A stretch of 64,000 nucleotides of DNA from Mycobacterium sp. GA-1199. GTDB taxonomy: Bacteria; Actinomycetota; Actinomycetes; Mycobacteriales; Mycobacteriaceae. Of this stretch, positions 51,081 to 59,355 are shown piece by piece; the first letter of the stretch is position 1, and every line of letters begins with the position of its first letter. A program made the translations under genes and the position numbers. The stretch lies in the NCBI RefSeq assembly GCF_001500045.1, contig NZ_LQIX01000053.1, positions 1 to 64,000 of the forward strand, in the 5' to 3' direction. A model generated the notes under the pieces. That model was not told where the DNA came from, searched no databases, and saw only the letters and a program-made list of their open reading frames with translations.

Positions 51081-51731
51081 ATGGTGAAAGTCTTTCTGGT
51101 CGACGACCACGAAGTGGTCCGGCGCGGTCTCATCGACCTCCTTAGCGCCGATCCGGATCTGGACGTGATCGGCGAGGCGGGCTCCGTGTCGCAGGCAATG
51201 GCGCGCATTCCCGCCCTGCAACCCGATGTCGCGGTCCTCGACGTACGACTCCCGGACGGCAACGGCATCGAACTGTGTCGGGACCTTCTCTCCCGCATGC
51301 CGGATCTGCGGTGCCTGATGTTGACGTCATTCACCTCGGACGAGGCGATGCTGGACGCGATTCTGGCCGGCGCCAGCGGCTATGTGGTCAAAGACATCAA
51401 GGGCATGGAACTCGCCCAGGCGATCAAGGATGTCGGCGCTGGGCGGTCGTTGCTGGACAACCGCGCGGCCGCCGTGTTGATGGCTAAATTGCGTGGGGCA
51501 GCTGAGCATTCCGATCCCTTGGCGAAACTCAGCGACCAGGAGCGGGTCCTGCTGGATCTGCTCGGGGAAGGCCTGACCAACAAGCAGATCGCCGCCAGGA
51601 TGTTCCTGGCGGAGAAGACGGTTAAGAACTACGTTTCGCGGCTGTTGGCCAAGCTCGGTATGGAACGACGCACCCAGGCTGCCGTTTACATCTCCAAATT
51701 GGAGCGGTCCCACCGCGACCCCGACATGTGA
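51081..51731 (+). CDS. dosR: DosR/DevR dormancy response regulator
   Basis: A 216-residue NarL-type regulator, the same length class as M. tuberculosis DosR (217). Receiver residues Asp8, Asp9, Asp54 (AVLDVRL) and Lys104 (YVVKDIKG) are all in the DosR positions. The LuxR-type HTH is LTNKQIAARMFLAEKTVKNYVSRLLAKLGMERRTQAAVY. Phosphorylated by DosS/DosT, it activates the hypoxia regulon. No perfect DosR site lies directly upstream (GGGCC at 51012 has a poor right half), so expression may come from the acg promoter. dosS is about 23 kb away. Confidence 0.95.
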   Translation: MVKVFLVDDHEVVRRGLIDLLSADPDLDVIGEAGSVSQAMARIPALQPDVAVLDVRLPDGNGIELCRDLLSRMPDLRCLMLTSFTSDEAMLDAILAGASGYVVKDIKGMELAQAIKDVGAGRSLLDNRAAAVLMAKLRGAAEHSDPLAKLSDQERVLLDLLGEGLTNKQIAARMFLAEKTVKNYVSRLLAKLGMERRTQAAVYISKLERSHRDPDM

Positions 51732-51738
51732 TGACCCG

Positions 51739-52629
51739 TCACGACGGTCGTACCACCAGGACCGGCATACGCGCCGACTCGGCGACCGTCGAGCTGACGG
51801 ATCCGAGCAGCATCCCGGCGAAACCACCGCGCCCATGGCTGCCCAGGACCGTCAGCTGCGCGCGATCCGATTGCTCGAGCAGCTGGTGTGCGGGCCGATC
51901 CATCACGAGGACGCGCTCGATCCGAACATCGGGATACTGCTCCTGCCAGCCGGCGAGGCGCTCGCCGAGCGTTTCCTCGGCTTCCCGGAGCAGGGCCGCG
52001 GCTTCGCACCCGGGCAACTCGTAGTAGCTCATGTCGCTCCATGCGTGGACGGCGACGAGATTCACTCCGCGGCGGGATGCCTCATCGAATGCGATCACCG
52101 TGGCGGCTTCCGAGGCCGGTGAGCCGTCGATCCCGACGACCACCGGTGCCTTCGAAACCGGTTCGGACATCAGCGGATCCTCGTCATGGATGACTGCGAC
52201 AGGGCACTTGGCGTGGTGTAGGAGGGTCCAGCTGACCGACGCGAGAAGACGGCGTCCGATCGAGCCCAGACCGCGACAGCCGACCACGATCATGCGGGCC
52301 TCTCCAGACAGGTCGATGAGTGTGGGCTGGACCGCGGCCGTCAACAGCTCGGTAGTGATCGCCAGATCCTCGCCGGCGGTGGCCCGTTGGGCGGTTTCCT
52401 CTGCTGCCGAGAGTTATTCGTGACCTCTTCGCCGCAGACTTTCGGTGACTGCGGCCGGCATGGCCATCTCCGGCCACATCCGCACGGCGGGCGATTCGAC
52501 GACGTGCACGACCTTGAGCGGCAACCGGTGTAACACGACTTCTCGCGCAGCCCAGTCGGTGGCAACCCTTGCGGCCGGCGATCCGTCAACCGCGACCAGA
52601 ATGCCGTTATCGGATGTCGTCGCTGCCAT
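51739..52629 (-). pseudogene. Universal stress protein gene broken by one in-frame stop
   Basis: From ATG 52629 the frame reads a Usp N-terminus (ILVAVDGSPAARVATDWAAREVV...), then meets TAA at 52414-52416. The same frame continues beyond it as LSAAEETAQRATAGEDLAITTELLTAAVQP and a full second Usp domain (VVVGIDGSPASEAA, VLGSHGRGGFAGMLLGSVSST) to 51739. Without the stop it would be a normal tandem Usp of 296 residues. There is no frameshift. It may be dead, or give separate products: 71 residues, and a restart at 52344. Convergent with dosR, 7 nt apart. Confidence 0.8.
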
Positions 52630-52718
52630 TTCGCGCCCCTCTCACCGCCGGACGTCAACCCACTCCATGACGGTATCGCCGCGACGCCGCTTGGTTCCGG
52701 AGGCGTTCGTCACCGGTG

Positions 52719-52738
52719 AAGTGGTCGAAAATCCCTGG
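52719..52738. promoter_or_regulatory. Possible DosR box upstream of the broken Usp gene
   Basis: The core TGGTCGAAAATCCC (52722-52735) has one mismatch in each half of GGGNC-N4-GNCCC. It lies about 90-110 nt before the Usp ATG. A poorer match follows at 52742. Weak. Confidence 0.3.
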
Positions 52739-52776
52739 ACCGGGCCCATGTCCGGAATCCATTCGACTTCGAGCGG

Positions 52777-53763
52777 TTACGCCAGTGGCGACCCGTCGAG
52801 TCGCGCGGCGACTTCGGATACGGCGCGTCGCGGGGTGGGCGGCAACGGATCGGCACCGAGAAGTCCCCAACCGATCCGCAACAGCATCTGCGGGTACAGA
52901 CCACCGTCGAAGACCTCCGCCCGGACAACAGCGCGGGTCTCGGGTACCTCCAATGGCTCCGTCATAGGACAACTCGACAATCCCAGCGCGGTCGCCGTGA
53001 GGAGGACCAGGCTGGCCGCCTCGCCGGCGCGCAATCGTGACAGGTCGCTATCGTCGTCTGTGCCGAGAGCGAGGACCACGGCGTTGTCGGTCTCCGCTTC
53101 GGAGCCCACCGGTTGGGCAAGACTCGCGCCCGCGAACGTACGCGCCGAGATGCTGCCGTCGGCTTTGGGCGCGCTGCGCGCCGGTACTCCCGCGGTTGCC
53201 GCGTATTTACCGCTCCACGTGGCGAGTTCGGCGGCATAGCCATGGTCGGCAGCATGGCGTCGAGCCGCCTCGCTCACGAGACTCCGCAGTGAGGAAAGAT
53301 TGTCCACCTGACGCACGGTCGCACCGGCCGCGGCTGCTCGGGTCGCGATCAAGGCGAGGTCTGCGGGTGCAACCTTCGATGAGCCGTACCGGCGGCGGTC
53401 GGTTCGCCGTCGCGGAATGGCCGCTGCGAGCGCGATGTCGGCGTCAGTGGGGTCGTGCCGATGAAGTTCCAGGGCCGCGAGGTGATTCGGGTCGTCCGGG
53501 TTGGGAAACCGGTGCACTTCAGCGCGCCAGCCCAGGGCGGCGAAGCCAATCTGGCAGTGGTTCAGTGAGGCACCGCAGCTGAGCATGAGATCCCGGGAAT
53601 CGGGGTCGGTGTGTGGCAGATGCAGTCGGCGGTCGACGTAGAGATGGACGCTCTGTTCACCGGCCCGCCAACGCCACGGCTGGGTGTTGTGCACCGACGG
53701 CGCCTTCACCGCCAGCATCAGTGCGGAGCGGATGGTTTCGGCGTTCGGGTGGTGTGCGTTCAT
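52777..53763 (-). CDS. Nitroreductase-like protein, Rv3131 type
   Basis: The 328-residue protein resembles M. tuberculosis Rv3131/Rv3127: LAVKAPSVHNTQPWRWR, DPDSRDLMLSCGASLNHC, IPRRRTDRRRYG, RLRAGEAASLVLLTATALGLSSCPMTEPLEVPETR. FMN-binding nitroreductase fold, substrate unknown. Start ATG 53763 has no ribosome site of its own; it begins 1 nt after the stop of a 23-codon frame that does have one, so translation is probably coupled. GTG 53772 is an alternative start. Confidence 0.88.
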   Translation of the reverse strand: MNAHHPNAETIRSALMLAVKAPSVHNTQPWRWRAGEQSVHLYVDRRLHLPHTDPDSRDLMLSCGASLNHCQIGFAALGWRAEVHRFPNPDDPNHLAALELHRHDPTDADIALAAAIPRRRTDRRRYGSSKVAPADLALIATRAAAAGATVRQVDNLSSLRSLVSEAARRHAADHGYAAELATWSGKYAATAGVPARSAPKADGSISARTFAGASLAQPVGSEAETDNAVVLALGTDDDSDLSRLRAGEAASLVLLTATALGLSSCPMTEPLEVPETRAVVRAEVFDGGLYPQMLLRIGWGLLGADPLPPTPRRAVSEVAARLDGSPLA

Positions 53764-53764
53764 G

Positions 53765-53836
53765 CTATGCACCCCAAGGTGATTCGATGAGCGCAGCGGG
53801 GCCGCGCTGGTGAGTAGCGACGATCGAGATGCTCAT
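53765..53836 (-). CDS. 23-residue upstream peptide coupled to the nitroreductase gene
   Basis: The minus strand has GGAGGA (53846-53841), 4 nt, then ATG and 23 codons (MSISIVATHQRGPAALIESP, then WGA) ending TAG 1 nt before the nitroreductase ATG (TAGCATG). The strong ribosome site belongs to this frame and the next gene lacks one. It looks like a leader peptide or coupling cistron. No known peptide matched. Confidence 0.5.
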   Translation of the reverse strand: MSISIVATHQRGPAALIESPWGA

Positions 53837-53868
53837 CACGTCCTCCAACTTCGATCGGGTGCACAGGA

Positions 53869-54894
53869 TCACAGGCTCGCGGGGACACTGCCGAGGGCGC
53901 CGACGACCTCGCTGAGAGGGCGCCGCGGTGTCGACAGCAGCGGGTCGGCACCGACGGGCGCCCAACCGATCCGGAACATCATCTGCGGGTACTCCCGGCC
54001 GTCGAACACCTCGTCCCTGAGCGCTCGCCGCGTTTCTGCAATCTCGAGCGGCTCGGATACCGGGCAGCTGGCCAAGCCCATGGAGGTGGCGGTCAACAGC
54101 AGCAGGCTCGACGCCTCACCCGCCCGCAACCGGGATAGATCGTCGTCGGCCACAGATCCCAGCGCCAACAGGATCGCGTGGTCTTCGTGCGCGGAGGCGC
54201 CCTGCGGTTGCGCCAATGACCCACCGGGAAAGAGTCGGCCCGGGAGGGGGGCCGTTGGGTCGGATTCGGGGATGCTGTGCGCCGGAATGCCCGACGTCGC
54301 GGCGTGCCTTCCGCTCCAGGCGGCGAGTTCGGCCAGATACGCATCGTCGTGGGTGTGTTGCCACACCGCCTGCGCAACGATTGCCCTGATGTCCATGGAC
54401 ATCTCGACGCGTCGCATCAGGATCCCCGTCCTGGCGAGCCTGGCTCCGATCTTCGCGATGTCGACCATCGACACCGGCCAAGGGCTGAAGTGGCGGCGGT
54501 CGGTCCGGCGTTGCGGAATGGCGGCCGCCAAGGCGATGTCGGCGGTGATGGGATCGGCGGGGCTCAATTCGAACGAGGCGAGGTGATCGCGATCGGCGGG
54601 GTTGGGAAACCGGTGGACCCGGGCTCGCCAACCCACAGCCGCCAGCGCCACGATGGCGTGGTGCAGCGCCATCCCGCAGCTGACCATCAAGTCACGCTCG
54701 TCGGCGTCCGTCCTGGCCAGGTGGCGCGACCGGTCAGCGTAGAGATGCAGACTCTCGTCTCCCACTTTCCAGTACCAGGGCTGCGAGTTGTGCACGGAAG
54801 GAGCTCGGGTCGCCAACGACAACACCGTCCGTAGCGTCTCGGCATCGGGAAATTCGGCTGTCGGTGGTCCGGTGGTCTCTAAGAAAGCAGTCAC
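53869..54894 (-). CDS. Nitroreductase-like protein, Rv3131 type (second)
   Basis: This 341-residue paralogue of the next gene downstream has LATRAPSVHNSQPWYWK, DADERDLMVSCGMALHHAIVALAAVGW, IPQRRTDRRHFSPWPV, LSRLRAGEASSLLLLTATSMGLASCPVSEPLEIAETR. Likely flavin-binding, DosR-regulon type. Two DosR-type sites lie 34-75 nt upstream. It heads a minus-strand run: this gene, the 23-codon frame, the second nitroreductase, and the broken Usp gene. Confidence 0.88.
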   Translation of the reverse strand: MTAFLETTGPPTAEFPDAETLRTVLSLATRAPSVHNSQPWYWKVGDESLHLYADRSRHLARTDADERDLMVSCGMALHHAIVALAAVGWRARVHRFPNPADRDHLASFELSPADPITADIALAAAIPQRRTDRRHFSPWPVSMVDIAKIGARLARTGILMRRVEMSMDIRAIVAQAVWQHTHDDAYLAELAAWSGRHAATSGIPAHSIPESDPTAPLPGRLFPGGSLAQPQGASAHEDHAILLALGSVADDDLSRLRAGEASSLLLLTATSMGLASCPVSEPLEIAETRRALRDEVFDGREYPQMMFRIGWAPVGADPLLSTPRRPLSEVVGALGSVPASL

Positions 54895-54927
54895 ATGACG
54901 AAGGATGCGCCGTCAGCCGAGAAGGAA

Positions 54928-54969
54928 ACAGGGCAAGAAGTCCCCTTCTCGAGGTACTCCTGGCCCGCC
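54928..54969. promoter_or_regulatory. Tandem DosR boxes before the nitroreductase run
   Basis: The cores are GGGCAAGAAGTCCC (54931-54944) and GGTACTCCTGGCCC (54953-54966), each with one mismatch, centres 22 bp apart. The nearer site begins 33 nt from the start at 54894. The ppx2 stop is 30 nt further right. Confidence 0.75.
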
Positions 54970-54998
54970 GAAGGGCGCATATCCCGGGCGGTCGACAG

Positions 54999-55940
54999 TC
55001 AGCCGGCGATCGAGAGCGCGATGCCGTCGAGGATGTCGTGCTCGCTGACGGTCAGCTCCTCGATACCCGCCCGCTGCCGCAACGCGTCGGCCAGTTCCTC
55101 GACGATGATCGCGCCACCGCCGATGACGTCGACACGCCCCTCGTGCATCGGGCCGAGCCGTGCGCGTTGTGCTCGCGGCATCGCGATCAGCGCCTCGCAC
55201 ACGCTCAGCAGTTCGCCGAACGGGACACGGGACAGGTGAATGGCATCCGAGTCGTAGACCGGCATCTTCTGGGCCAGCGCCGACAGCGTCGTCATGGTGC
55301 CCGCGACCCCGACCCATGTGCGGGCCTGATCGACCGGCACTGCCCGGAACGCCTCCTGCAGCCCTTCCCGCACGACATCACGCGCCGCGGCGACCTCCTC
55401 TGCGGTAGGCGGATCGGAGTGCAGGCAGCGTTCGGTGAGCCGGACGCATCCGATGTCGGCCGAATAGCCGGCGGTCATCTCGTCACTGCCGAGCACCACT
55501 TCGGTCGACCCGCCGCCCAGGTCAACCACCACGAAAGGCGCTGCGGCCGAGCCTAGTTCGCCGACCGCGCCGTTGAACGACAAGGCCGCTTCCTCGGTGC
55601 CGGTGATCACCTCGGCGACCGCACCGGGCACGACGGCCCCCAGCACCTCGGCCGTCATCGCGAAGAACACGTCACGGTTCGCGGCATCCCTGGTCGCCGA
55701 GGTCGCGACCATCCGCACGTTGTCGACGCCGTGGTGACGCATCAGGTCGGCATAGTCGGCCAGTGCCGACTCCGTGCGCGACAGCGCCTCGGGCGCGAAT
55801 TGCCCTGTGGCGTCGACTCCTTGGCCCAGCCGGACGATCCGCATCTCGCGGTGCACATCGGCCAACTTGCCATCGACCCGGTCGGCGATTAGCAGACGGA
55901 TCGAGTTGGTACCGCAGTCGATGGCGCCGACCCTACTCAT
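54999..55940 (-). CDS. ppx2: Ppx/GppA phosphatase (Rv1026-like exopolyphosphatase)
   Basis: This 313-residue ASKHA-fold protein has AIDCGTNSIRLLIAD (about 6-20) and VDLGGGSTEVVLG (about 138), the phosphate-binding loops of Ppx/GppA. M. tuberculosis Rv1026 hydrolyses polyphosphate. It overlaps the DUF501 gene by 8 nt and ends the conserved minus-strand block eno-ftsB-DUF501-ppx2. Left of it the window departs from the M. tuberculosis order. Confidence 0.9.
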   Translation of the reverse strand: MSRVGAIDCGTNSIRLLIADRVDGKLADVHREMRIVRLGQGVDATGQFAPEALSRTESALADYADLMRHHGVDNVRMVATSATRDAANRDVFFAMTAEVLGAVVPGAVAEVITGTEEAALSFNGAVGELGSAAAPFVVVDLGGGSTEVVLGSDEMTAGYSADIGCVRLTERCLHSDPPTAEEVAAARDVVREGLQEAFRAVPVDQARTWVGVAGTMTTLSALAQKMPVYDSDAIHLSRVPFGELLSVCEALIAMPRAQRARLGPMHEGRVDVIGGGAIIVEELADALRQRAGIEELTVSEHDILDGIALSIAG

Positions 55941-56430
55941 GGGCCCACCTTTCCGGATCGAGAATGCCTTCCATCGCGGGATCGTGGGCCAGTGCAGCCA
56001 GCGCCTCGTCGCCGAGGGGATTGGTGCCCGGCCCCTTCGCCAGAGAGTGGGCGATCAGCACGTGCAGGCACTTGACCCGATCCGGCATGCCGCCGCCGGA
56101 GAACGTCGTCCCGAGAGGTTCGATGGCGTCGCGCTCGGCGAGATAGGACTCGTGCGCCTTTTGATATGCCCGAGCCAGGTCCGCGTCGTTGCGCAGCCGC
56201 TCGGTCATCTCCCGCATCATGCCCGACGATTCCAGCCTGCTCGCGGCGGCGGTCAACACCGGGTGGGTGAGGTAGTACAACGTCGGAAACGGTGTGCCGT
56301 CAGGGAGTTTCGGCGCGGTCTTGACGACACCGGGCTCACCGTTGGGGCATCGGTAGGCGATCTCCAGGACACCGCGCGGCGCGCGTCCCAGCTGGCGCTC
56401 GACGGCGTCGAGGTCCGCGGGGTCAACCAC
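55933..56430 (-). CDS. DUF501 protein (Rv1025-like)
   Basis: A 165-residue protein with VVDPADLDAVERQLGRAPRGVLEIAYRCPNGEPGVVKTAPKLPDGTPFPTLYYLTHP, the DUF501 core, and GGMPDRVKCLHVLIAHSLAKG. GTG 56430 is chosen: it overlaps the ftsB stop by 8 nt and gives the usual N-terminus; a longer frame from 56526 would run 104 nt into ftsB and encode only Pro/Arg-rich sequence. Function unknown; always next to ppx2 in this order in mycobacteria. Confidence 0.88.
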   Translation of the reverse strand: MVDPADLDAVERQLGRAPRGVLEIAYRCPNGEPGVVKTAPKLPDGTPFPTLYYLTHPVLTAAASRLESSGMMREMTERLRNDADLARAYQKAHESYLAERDAIEPLGTTFSGGGMPDRVKCLHVLIAHSLAKGPGTNPLGDEALAALAHDPAMEGILDPERWAHE

Positions 56431-57130
56431 CGGGAGTGGGTGGGGCCGGCGGTTGCGGTTGGGGCGCATCGGGTGCGGGCGGGGGCACCCCGGGCACGGG
56501 ACCGGGGGTGATTCCGTGTGGCTCATCGGCGATCGTGTGCCACAACGCCGTGTACCACGGCTGGCCGCGGTTGACGGCCTCCGGTTCCTGATCGGGAGTG
56601 CCCGGCACCACCGCGCCGGGAGGCAATTGCACCTGGTACGGAATCTCGCCGGGCATCACGAACCCGAGCCGCTCGCGGGCCTGTGCGGCGATGAACACCG
56701 GATCGGCCAGCTTCACCTTCTGCTGTTCGAGATCGGCGATCTGGGCCCGCAACTGCTGTTCGGTGGCTTTGAGTTGCTTCATCTCGGTGCGCTGTGCGAA
56801 GTAGGTGCGGACCGGCCCGGCGATCGTCAGCGTCAGCACGCACACCACCACCGCGAGGATCGCCGCGCGCCGCGCCGCGGATCCGAACCGCTGCTCGGAC
56901 TGTTGCTCGGCCGATTCGGCGATGGCGCGCCGGATGACGACCCCGGTTTCTCCGGATTTGGCCTGGGCATCGGCCGCTGCGTCGGTGGCCGGGCGCGCTT
57001 CGGTGGCGCGGGGCTCGCGGCGTGCTGCCACCCGCGGACGGCCCGTCCCCGCACCGCCGGCCTTGCCCGACTTTCCGGGTCGGGAGGTCGGTGACCGGCG
57101 CTTGGGGTCGGGCCGTTTTCCTTCGGGCAC
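56423..57130 (-). CDS. ftsB: FtsB/DivIC-type septum formation protein
   Basis: The 235-residue protein has a long basic, Ala/Pro-rich cytoplasmic N-terminus (1-85), one membrane helix (about 88-110, AAILAVVVCVLTLTIAGPV), a coiled coil (RTEMKQLKATEQQLRAQIADLEQQKVKL) and the FtsB motif ARERLGFVMPGEIPYQV. It belongs to the FtsQ-FtsL-FtsB divisome link (Rv1024 in M. tuberculosis). The C-terminal 50 residues are Pro-rich. Lies 14 nt after eno. Confidence 0.9.
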   Translation of the reverse strand: MPEGKRPDPKRRSPTSRPGKSGKAGGAGTGRPRVAARREPRATEARPATDAAADAQAKSGETGVVIRRAIAESAEQQSEQRFGSAARRAAILAVVVCVLTLTIAGPVRTYFAQRTEMKQLKATEQQLRAQIADLEQQKVKLADPVFIAAQARERLGFVMPGEIPYQVQLPPGAVVPGTPDQEPEAVNRGQPWYTALWHTIADEPHGITPGPVPGVPPPAPDAPQPQPPAPPTPGG

Positions 57131-57144
57131 GGGCCGTTACCGGA

Positions 57145-58434
57145 CTATCTGGTTTCCACGGCGAACCGCGGGAAGGCGAGGTCGCCGGCGTAGCGGGCGG
57201 CGTCGCCGAGGTTCTCCTCGATGCGCAGCAACTGGTTGTACTTGGCGACGCGCTCACTGCGGGCGGGTGCACCGGTCTTGATCTGGCCGCTGCCCACCGC
57301 AACAGAGAGATCGGCGATCGTGGTGTCCTCGGTCTCGCCGCTGCGATGGCTCATCATCGTGCGGTAGCCGCTGTTGTGGGCGAGCGCCACCGCGTCGAGC
57401 GTCTCGGTCAGCGTGCCGATCTGGTTCACCTTCACCAAAAGCGCGTTGGCGGCGCCCCTTTGGATGCCGTCTTCGAGTCGCTCCGGGTTGGTGACGAACA
57501 GGTCGTCACCGACGAGCTGCACGCGATCCCCGATGGCCGACGTCAGCGCGACCCAGCCGTCCCAGTCGTCCTCCGACAGCGGATCCTCGATCGACACCAA
57601 CGGATACGTGTCGAGCAGGCCCGCGTAGAAGGTGCCCATCTGGTCGGCGGTGCGCACCTCGTTCTCGAACTTGTAACCCTGGCCGTCGGAGTGGAACTCG
57701 GTCGCGGCGACGTCGAGTGCGAGCGCGATATCCGAGCCCGCCTTGAACCCGGCGGACTCGATGGCCGACAGGATCAGATCGAGTGCGGCCGTGGTGCCCG
57801 CGACGTCGGGAGCGAATCCGCCTTCGTCGCCGAGCCCGGTCGCCAGGCCCTGGGCCTTGAGTACCGCCTTCAGCGAGTGGTAGACCTCGGCGCCCCAGCG
57901 CAGCGCCTCCTTGAACGACGCTGCGCCGATCGGGGCGACCATGAACTCCTGCACGTCGACACCGGTGTCAGCGTGTGCGCCGCCGTTGAGGATGTTCATC
58001 ATCGGCACCGGAAGGATGTGGGCGTTCGGGCCACCGAGATACCGGAACAGATCGAGATCGGCCGCTTGGGCCGCGGCCCTGGCCACGGCCAACGAGGCGC
58101 CCAGGATCGCGTTGGCGCCCAGCCGCGACTTGTCGGGCGTGCCGTCGAGGTCGAGCAGCGCCTGGTCGACGAGGCGCTGGTCGTCGGCCTGCAGGCCGAT
58201 GATGGCCGGGGCGATCTCGTCGAGCACCGCCTCGACCGCCTTCTCCACGCCCTTACCGCCGTACCGTGAGCCGCCGTCGCGGAGTTCCACGGCTTCATGC
58301 TCCCCCGTCGACGCGCCCGACGGCACGGCGGCGCGGGCGAACGACCCGTCGCCCAGCAGAACCTCAACCTCGACCGTCGGGTTTCCCCGGGAGTCGAGGA
58401 TCTCTCGGGCTCCGACCTGATCGATAGTGGGCAC
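57145..58434 (-). CDS. eno: Enolase
   Basis: At 429 residues the length is normal. N-terminal ILDSRGNPTVEVEV, substrate loop SGASTGEHEAVELRD, metal ligands in ALDVAATEF, VSIEDPLSEDDWDGW and DDLFVTNPERL, catalytic Lys in LLVKVNQIGTLTET and the signature MSHRSGETEDTTIADL are all intact. It converts 2-phosphoglycerate to PEP in glycolysis. Corresponds to Rv1023. Confidence 0.98.
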   Translation of the reverse strand: MPTIDQVGAREILDSRGNPTVEVEVLLGDGSFARAAVPSGASTGEHEAVELRDGGSRYGGKGVEKAVEAVLDEIAPAIIGLQADDQRLVDQALLDLDGTPDKSRLGANAILGASLAVARAAAQAADLDLFRYLGGPNAHILPVPMMNILNGGAHADTGVDVQEFMVAPIGAASFKEALRWGAEVYHSLKAVLKAQGLATGLGDEGGFAPDVAGTTAALDLILSAIESAGFKAGSDIALALDVAATEFHSDGQGYKFENEVRTADQMGTFYAGLLDTYPLVSIEDPLSEDDWDGWVALTSAIGDRVQLVGDDLFVTNPERLEDGIQRGAANALLVKVNQIGTLTETLDAVALAHNSGYRTMMSHRSGETEDTTIADLSVAVGSGQIKTGAPARSERVAKYNQLLRIEENLGDAARYAGDLAFPRFAVETR

Positions 58435-58520
58435 TGGCGTCTCCTTGGTGTCCTCGGTGGTGGGGGCGATTTTTTCGCGTCAACCGACGAGCCTAGAGCC
58501 TCCCAGTCCGGCAGGCGTGT

Positions 58521-59255
58521 CTAGAGGGGGTGGCCGTTGGCGTAAGCGGTCGCCCAGTCCCGCACCGTTCTGGCGTACTGGTCGGAATGGTTGTAGGCGC
58601 GCAGCGCGTTCATCCATCCGCGCGGCGTGGCCAGATCCTTGCCGGTCCAGCACAGATAACCCGCGGCCGACAGCGCGGCGTCGTCCATGTTGTCGGCGCT
58701 GACCTCGCCGTCGTTGTTGGCATCGACGCCGTAGTGCCCCCACGTCTCGGGGATGAACTGCATCGGGCCCATCGCCCGGGCGTGTTTGGAGTCACCGTCA
58801 TGGCTGATCGCGGAGTCGTCGAAGATCTCGAGGTTGCCGTTGGTGCCGTCGAGCCAGACACCCCGGATGGGTGGTTCGACGTCCCCGTTCGCTCCGATCG
58901 CCGCACCGCGGTAGGTCCCGTGATGGCTTTCCACCTGCCCGATCCCGGCCAGCGTCGTCCAGGCCAGCTTGCAGTCGGGGTTCTCCACCTCGGCCACCCG
59001 GGCGGCATAGGCGTACGCCTCGAGCGCTGCCACCGGGATCCCCAGCTTGGGCGCGCGTTCGGCGGCCCATTCGTGAAGTTGATCGGCCGGGCGGCCCTTG
59101 GCGTAGGTGTCGATCGCGGGCACCGGATCGCCCGGTGGGGGCGGGACGCCTTCAGGGATGGGCGTCCCGAGCTGCCACGAGCAGCTAGAAGCCAAGAGCA
59201 GCGCCGTCGCTCCTAGAACGGCGACAGCACGCAGCCAACGCACCGGCGACACCAA
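58521..59255 (-). CDS. lpqU: Lipoprotein lytic transglycosylase (LpqU-like)
   Basis: The 244-residue lipoprotein has signal sequence and lipobox LLLASSC (Cys at about 25), then an SLT-type transglycosylase domain: catalytic Glu in GIGQVESHHGTYRG, RAMGPMQFIPETWGHYGVDANNDGEV, and AGYLCWTGKDLATPRGWMNALRAYNHSDQY. It would cut peptidoglycan glycan strands at the outer face of the membrane. Position before eno matches Rv1022. Confidence 0.92.
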   Translation of the reverse strand: MVSPVRWLRAVAVLGATALLLASSCSWQLGTPIPEGVPPPPGDPVPAIDTYAKGRPADQLHEWAAERAPKLGIPVAALEAYAYAARVAEVENPDCKLAWTTLAGIGQVESHHGTYRGAAIGANGDVEPPIRGVWLDGTNGNLEIFDDSAISHDGDSKHARAMGPMQFIPETWGHYGVDANNDGEVSADNMDDAALSAAGYLCWTGKDLATPRGWMNALRAYNHSDQYARTVRDWATAYANGHPL

Positions 59256-59355
59256 ACTCCCTCAACCAACTTCGGTCGCTGCCCATGGTCCCACGTGTTC
59301 GGGACGTCGCGGCTCAGCGTTGGGAGCGATTCGGGGGCACAAAATCTTCACCGGT

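Noticed and set aside
52345..52416. Frameshift in the Usp gene near dosR
   Set aside because: Codon tracking shows both halves are in the same frame; the defect is a single in-frame TAA, not an indel.
56431..56526. Longer N-terminus for the DUF501 protein
   Set aside because: It would overlap ftsB by 104 nt and adds only Pro/Arg-rich residues; GTG 56430 gives the normal start.
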